64,000 nt of DNA, taken from the NCBI GenBank assembly GCA_040756735.1, contig JBFLYC010000002.1, positions 141,654-205,653 of the forward strand. Direction: 5' to 3'. This DNA comes from JBFLYC01 sp040756735 (lineage in GTDB: Bacteria > Bacillota > DSM-16504 > Desulfitibacterales > Desulfitibacteraceae). Position 1 is the stretch's first letter; the number at the start of each line of letters is the position of its first letter. Both the position numbers and the translations under genes were made by a program. The notes under the pieces were generated by a model, which was not told the DNA's origin, searched no databases, and worked only from the letters and a program-made list of their open reading frames with translations. Of the stretch, positions 61,105 through 64,000 are shown in pieces.

Positions 61105-61721
61105 ATAACGAAAACAACAAACGCGTGATTGCTTACCTTAAGGGCCGCGGTATTAGCGGGGAAATCATTGATTGGTGCATCCGCACGGGGCGACTGTATG
61201 AAAGCCGGAATTACCACAACGCGGTCTTTATCGGTTTTGACCCGCAGGGCATTCCTAAATATGCGACACTCCGGGGAACTTCCGGCAGACGGTATATGGG
61301 GGATGCGAATGGAAGCGACAAGCGCTACTCCTTCTCCATTCCGGCAAGAGGCGACTGCTGCAAGCTGCACCTGTTTGAAAGCGCCATCGACCTTTTATCC
61401 TACGGAACGGTGGAGCTGCTTTCCGGCAGGGAGTGGCGGCAGGAAAATTGCCTGTCCCTTGCAGGTATTTACAGGCCGAAAAAGAATATTAATGAAAGCA
61501 CCCCGCCAGCCGCTTTAATGCAATACCTGAAAGACTTTCCTAATATAAAAGTCATTGCCCTGCACCTTGACAACGACGCACCGGGACGGCTGGCGGCTAA
61601 TGCCATTCAAACCATCCTTTCTCCATCCTATGTTGTTTCCGATGTGCCGCCCAAGCGAGAAAAAGACATGAACGACTACCTGAAAATGATCATTACAAAA
61701 AATCCAGTGCACGAAAGATAA
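61086..61721 (+). pseudogene. DUF3991/Toprim protein, N-terminally truncated
   Basis: The frame overlaps the end of the first abiEii copy and encodes the middle and C-terminal parts of a DUF3991-Toprim protein typical of integrative conjugative elements: NENNKRVIAYLKGRGISGEI, YHNAVFIGFDPQGIPKYATL, GDANGSDKRYSFSIPARG and the Toprim strand IKVIALHLDNDAPGRLAA, ending MNDYLKMII. The usual N-terminal zinc/primase-like third is absent and no ribosome site precedes the first ATG. Probably a remnant whose 5' end was replaced by the abiE cassette. Confidence 0.65.
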
Positions 61722-61752
61722 AAAAATTAAACCGGCTTTCCTTTGCAGCGTA

Positions 61753-61795
61753 TACAATTACACTCTAACGTGGTATAATATAGAGTGTAATTGTA
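61753..61795 (+). promoter_or_regulatory. Perfect operator palindrome of the second abiE operon
   Basis: A perfect 15-bp inverted repeat, TACAATTACACTCTA (61753-61767) and its complement (61781-61795), brackets a 13-bp centre containing the -10 TATAAT (61774-61779). A bound AbiEi dimer would block the promoter. AAGGAGG follows 6 nt after the right arm. Confidence 0.85.
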
Positions 61796-61812
61796 CTGCG
61801 AAGGAGGCGGGC

Positions 61813-62409
61813 ATGATGGACAATATCGAAAAAATTCAAGAGATGCTTGCGCAGAACAATGGAATAATTACCGCTTCACAGATTACGGAGGCCAATATAC
61901 CAAGACATTATCTGAAAAAAATGCTGGACATGGAGCTCCTGACCAAGGTTGACAGGGGGATTTATATCAAGCCGGAAATGTGGGAAGACGAAATGTATAT
62001 ATTGCAGTACAAGTACAGCAGAGGCATTTTTTCTCACGAAACGGCTTTGTATATTCATGGCCTGACGGACAGGACACCTATGAAATATACCATGACATTT
62101 CCCTACGGGTATCATGTGCATTCTCTAAAAGAAGAAAATGTAAAAATTAAAAAATCCGTCAAGGATCTATACGATCTTGGGTTGACCAATGGCGTTTCGC
62201 CCTGTGGCAATCCGATACGTCTGTACGACATGGAACGGACGCTTTGCGATATTGTCAAGGGCAATAACACTTGTGATATCCAGATTGTGAATCAGGCCAT
62301 GAAGCAGTACGCAAAGATGCCGGGGAAGAATATCACACAGCTTTTTGAGTACGCCGAGAAAGTGCGGGTGAAGCCTAAAATATTGAACTATATGGAGGTT
62401 TTGCTATGA
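61813..62409 (+). CDS. abiEi: AbiEi antitoxin/autorepressor, copy 2
   Basis: A 198-residue homologue of copy 1 with the same plan: the winged helix GIITASQITEANIPRHYLKK and MLDMELLTKVDRGIYIKPEM, then FSHETALYIHGLTDRTPMKY, FPYGYHVHSLKEENVKIKKS and YDMERTLCDIVKGN. ATG after AAGGAGGCGGGC. The sequence has diverged from copy 1, so this is a second acquired system or an old duplication. Overlaps its toxin by 4 nt. Expected to repress its own promoter at the 15-bp palindrome. Confidence 0.92.
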   Translation: MMDNIEKIQEMLAQNNGIITASQITEANIPRHYLKKMLDMELLTKVDRGIYIKPEMWEDEMYILQYKYSRGIFSHETALYIHGLTDRTPMKYTMTFPYGYHVHSLKEENVKIKKSVKDLYDLGLTNGVSPCGNPIRLYDMERTLCDIVKGNNTCDIQIVNQAMKQYAKMPGKNITQLFEYAEKVRVKPKILNYMEVLL

Positions 62410-63251
62410 AAACGAACAACCCGATGCAACTGAAAGCATATATAAAAAAGAAAGCCGCCGAAAAAAACATTTCCGCCCAGCTTGTCATGCAGAACTATAT
62501 GCTGGAGCGGCTGCTGGAGCGTATTTCCGTATCCAAATATCAATCCAATCTGATCTTAAAAGGCGGTTTTTTGATTTCTGCCATTGTTGGACTGGATACA
62601 AGGGCCACGATGGATTTGGATGCCACAATCAAAGGTTTTGACGTTACGCATGATACCGTCAGGAGAATTTTTGAGGAAATAGGCTCCGTTCCCATTGAGG
62701 ATGATATCAAATTTGAAGTGCTGAATACGTCCGACATACGGGAAGGCGACGATTATCCGGGAATCAGAGTGTCTTTGAGGGCCAATTATCCTCCGCTGGC
62801 TGTTCCGCTTTCCGTGGATGTTACGACTGAAGACAAAATCACCCCCAGAGCAATAGAATACTCCTTTAAACTTCTTTTTGAGGACAGAACGATCAAAATC
62901 ATGGCCTACAATATGGAAACGGTACTTGCGGAAAAGCTGGAAACTGTAATAACCCGTGGAATTGCGAATACAAGACCAAGAGATTTTTACGATATTTACA
63001 TCCTGTATCAGCTCAGAGGCCATGAATGCGATAAAACGGTGTTGAAAAGCGCTTTAGTGGAAACTGCTTCCAGACGAAAAAGCATTTCTCTCATGTCAAA
63101 TTACAAAACAGTGTTGGAAAACATCGCCGCAAGTAAGCAAATGAAAGGCTTTTGGAGAAAATACCAAACAGATTTTGACTATGCGAAGGACATTAATTTT
63201 ACGGATGTCTGCCATATGATTGTCCGAATTTTTGCTGAAATTGGTTTTTAA
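62406..63251 (+). CDS. abiEii: AbiEii nucleotidyltransferase toxin, copy 2 (intact)
   Basis: Toxin of the type IV AbiE system, a DNA-polymerase-beta-like nucleotidyltransferase (GTP-binding in the lactococcal prototype; related MenA toxins modify tRNA). 281 residues, full length. NTase motif LILKGGFLISAIVGLDTRAT then MDLDATIKG near 60-70, third acidic residue in VDVTTEDKITPR near 140, conserved AEKLETVITRGIANTRPRDF near 180 (with the family lysine), and the helical C-terminal domain YDIYILYQLRGHECDK onwards. It makes cells dormant or halts phage when not neutralised. Confidence 0.92.
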   Translation: MKTNNPMQLKAYIKKKAAEKNISAQLVMQNYMLERLLERISVSKYQSNLILKGGFLISAIVGLDTRATMDLDATIKGFDVTHDTVRRIFEEIGSVPIEDDIKFEVLNTSDIREGDDYPGIRVSLRANYPPLAVPLSVDVTTEDKITPRAIEYSFKLLFEDRTIKIMAYNMETVLAEKLETVITRGIANTRPRDFYDIYILYQLRGHECDKTVLKSALVETASRRKSISLMSNYKTVLENIAASKQMKGFWRKYQTDFDYAKDINFTDVCHMIVRIFAEIGF

Positions 63252-63345
63252 GAGATACAATAAAACTCTATCATCTAGAAATATTGAGTTTAGTTGTGTC
63301 CTATGAGGCAATAGGAGATTTGCTGTTGTAGTGGTTATAAAGTGA

Positions 63346-63402
63346 CGTGAACGGGCATTGCGCTATAAAGAAGATTATGAAAGAAGGTGTGAAGATGGGT
63401 AA
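63346..63402 (+). pseudogene. HigB/RelE-type toxin C-terminal scar
   Basis: Directly upstream of and overlapping the HTH antitoxin, the frame RERALRYKEDYERRCEDG ends at TAA 63402. It resembles the ERALRxKxDYxxR tail of phage-type HigB toxins, whose stop normally overlaps the higA start as here. A TGA precedes it and no toxin body is found in 63252-63345. Confidence 0.45.
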
Positions 63403-63679
63403 AGCAGGTGCAAAGTTTTCCGAAGTGAAAGAGCTTTTAATGAAAGATGAAGAATTTAAAACGGAATATGAAAAGCTTAAACCGCGCTATGATGTGATTT
63501 CGCAAATCATTGAAGCGCGAACCAGCCAAAATATTACCCAGGAAGAATTGGCGCTTCGGGTTGGGACCCAGAAATCCAATATTAGCCGCCTGGAAAGCGG
63601 AACGTATAATCCATCCCTTGACTTTTTGGCTAAAGTTGCCCGGTCCCTTGGGAAAGAGGTACAGATCATAGATACTTGA
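63395..63679 (+). CDS. XRE-family antitoxin (HigA-like), orphan
   Basis: A 94-residue helix-turn-helix protein: KFSEVKELLMKDEEFKTEYE linker, then the XRE domain VISQIIEARTSQNITQEELA, LRVGTQKSNISRLESGTYNP and SLDFLAKVARSLGKEVQI. This is the arrangement of HigA partners of HigB/RelE-type toxins. The ATG at 63395 follows AGAAGGTG; the longer frame from 63347 overlaps the toxin scar. No intact toxin is adjacent, so it is probably an orphan. Confidence 0.8.
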   Translation: MGKAGAKFSEVKELLMKDEEFKTEYEKLKPRYDVISQIIEARTSQNITQEELALRVGTQKSNISRLESGTYNPSLDFLAKVARSLGKEVQIIDT

Positions 63680-63752
63680 TCATCAGAGCTGACGCATGAC
63701 TATAACCCTTAGCTATACCAGTAGATAAGAAAGAATTAAAAAAAAATTTTTT

Positions 63753-64000
63753 GGCTCTTTCGCATCGAGCGATATGCCAGGGCGATGGCTTCTAAGCGGC
63801 GGATACATTTGCCCGCTTATAGCTGTCGTCAGCATCATAGTAATACCAGGGAAGAACCATAAGGGCATTGAGTAGTTCAATCCCGGCACGCCCGTACCCC
63901 CTTCTTCGAACCATTTTAATTTTATTGTTGGTGCCTTCCATCGGCCCATTGCTGATCTTTGGGTATAGTAAACAGTTTTTTACAGCATTGTAGTCCTTCT
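63753..64000 (-). mobile_element. ISL3-family insertion sequence, end inside window
   Basis: The element's transposase-3' end lies at about 63753, where GGCTCTTTCGCATCGAGCGA has the GGCTCTTT start typical of ISL3-family inverted repeats. The flanking run AAAAAAATTTTTT is AT-rich, as favoured by these elements for their 8-bp target duplication. The other end is outside the window, so the duplication could not be checked. Confidence 0.7.
63792..64000 (-). CDS. ISL3-family transposase (C-terminal end only)
   Basis: The reverse-strand frame enters from the right edge and ends at a TAG (complement of 63792-63794). The visible part, DYNAVKNCLLYPKISNGPME then GTNNKIKMVRRRGYGRAGIE and LLNALMVL, contains the SNGxxEGxNNKIKxxKRxxYG motif with the catalytic Glu of the DDE triad. 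No frameshift was found in the visible part. Start and DNA-binding domains are outside the window. Confidence 0.85.
   Translation of the reverse strand, partial: KDYNAVKNCLLYPKISNGPMEGTNNKIKMVRRRGYGRAGIELLNALMVLPWYYYDADDSYKRANVSAA

Noticed and set aside
49385..64000. Direct repeat of the ssrA 3' end marking attR
   Set aside because: No second CCCCTCGCCTCCACCA was found downstream in the window.
1..64000. tRNA or rRNA genes
   Set aside because: No cloverleaf with GGTTCGANTCC was found apart from the tmRNA T arm, and no rRNA motifs were seen.

Overview
The window is one continuous piece of a moderately AT-rich Firmicute chromosome, most likely an anaerobic member of class Clostridia close to the Peptococcaceae. 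The grounds are a SCIFF ribosomal-peptide precursor, the Firmicute orders rapZ-yvcK-whiA, gap-pgk-tpiA-gpmI-eno, secG...rnr...smpB-ssrA and pyrBC-carAB-pyrKDFE with PyrR attenuators, a membrane pyrophosphatase, a TM1266-type regulator, a c-di-GMP riboswitch ahead of a chemoreceptor, and frequent GTG and TTG starts behind strong GGAGG sites. The species was not identified.

Positions 1-49,300 are mainly core genome. In order they hold a chemoreceptor (reverse strand, cut by the left edge) with a c-di-GMP-I riboswitch; uvrA-uvrC; a HAD phosphatase, two PHP-domain proteins and rapZ-yvcK-whiA; a MATE transporter; a membrane protein plus sensor kinase, an acyltransferase and a DUF1405 protein; rpoN; a decayed thiamine-salvage locus (partial TPP riboswitch, thiM and thiD stumps around an intact phosphatase); an orphan SCIFF peptide; an aminotransferase; the lower glycolytic genes; secG, hppA, an esterase and a TM1266-type regulator; a transposase remnant; rnr; the complete de novo UMP operon behind two tandem PyrR attenuators; a D-aminoacylase-like gene; and smpB-ssrA. 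Many gaps in this part carry iterated palindromic repeats built on a GGGGAC core with different flanking arms.

The tmRNA gene (ssrA) is interrupted in its T-loop by a 303-nt group I intron. Joining the exons restores a textbook T arm, a 355-nt tmRNA and the tag AGKENYALAA.

From the 3' end of ssrA to the right edge (50,043-64,000) the content is accessory. It holds zinc-ribbon genes and stumps; an HTH protein with an overlapping type III-like modification/restriction pair and a frameshifted PD-(D/E)XK nuclease; a pRiA4b ORF-3-like protein; a string of scars (cmr1 N-terminus, DUF1492, large-terminase C-terminus); two AbiEi/AbiEii systems, the first with a dead toxin; a truncated DUF3991/Toprim gene; an orphan HigA-like antitoxin; and an ISL3-family insertion sequence running off the right edge. 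The pattern is that of a repeatedly invaded, partly decayed defence and mobile-element island next to ssrA, a common integration site. No tRNA genes, rRNA genes or CRISPR arrays were seen.
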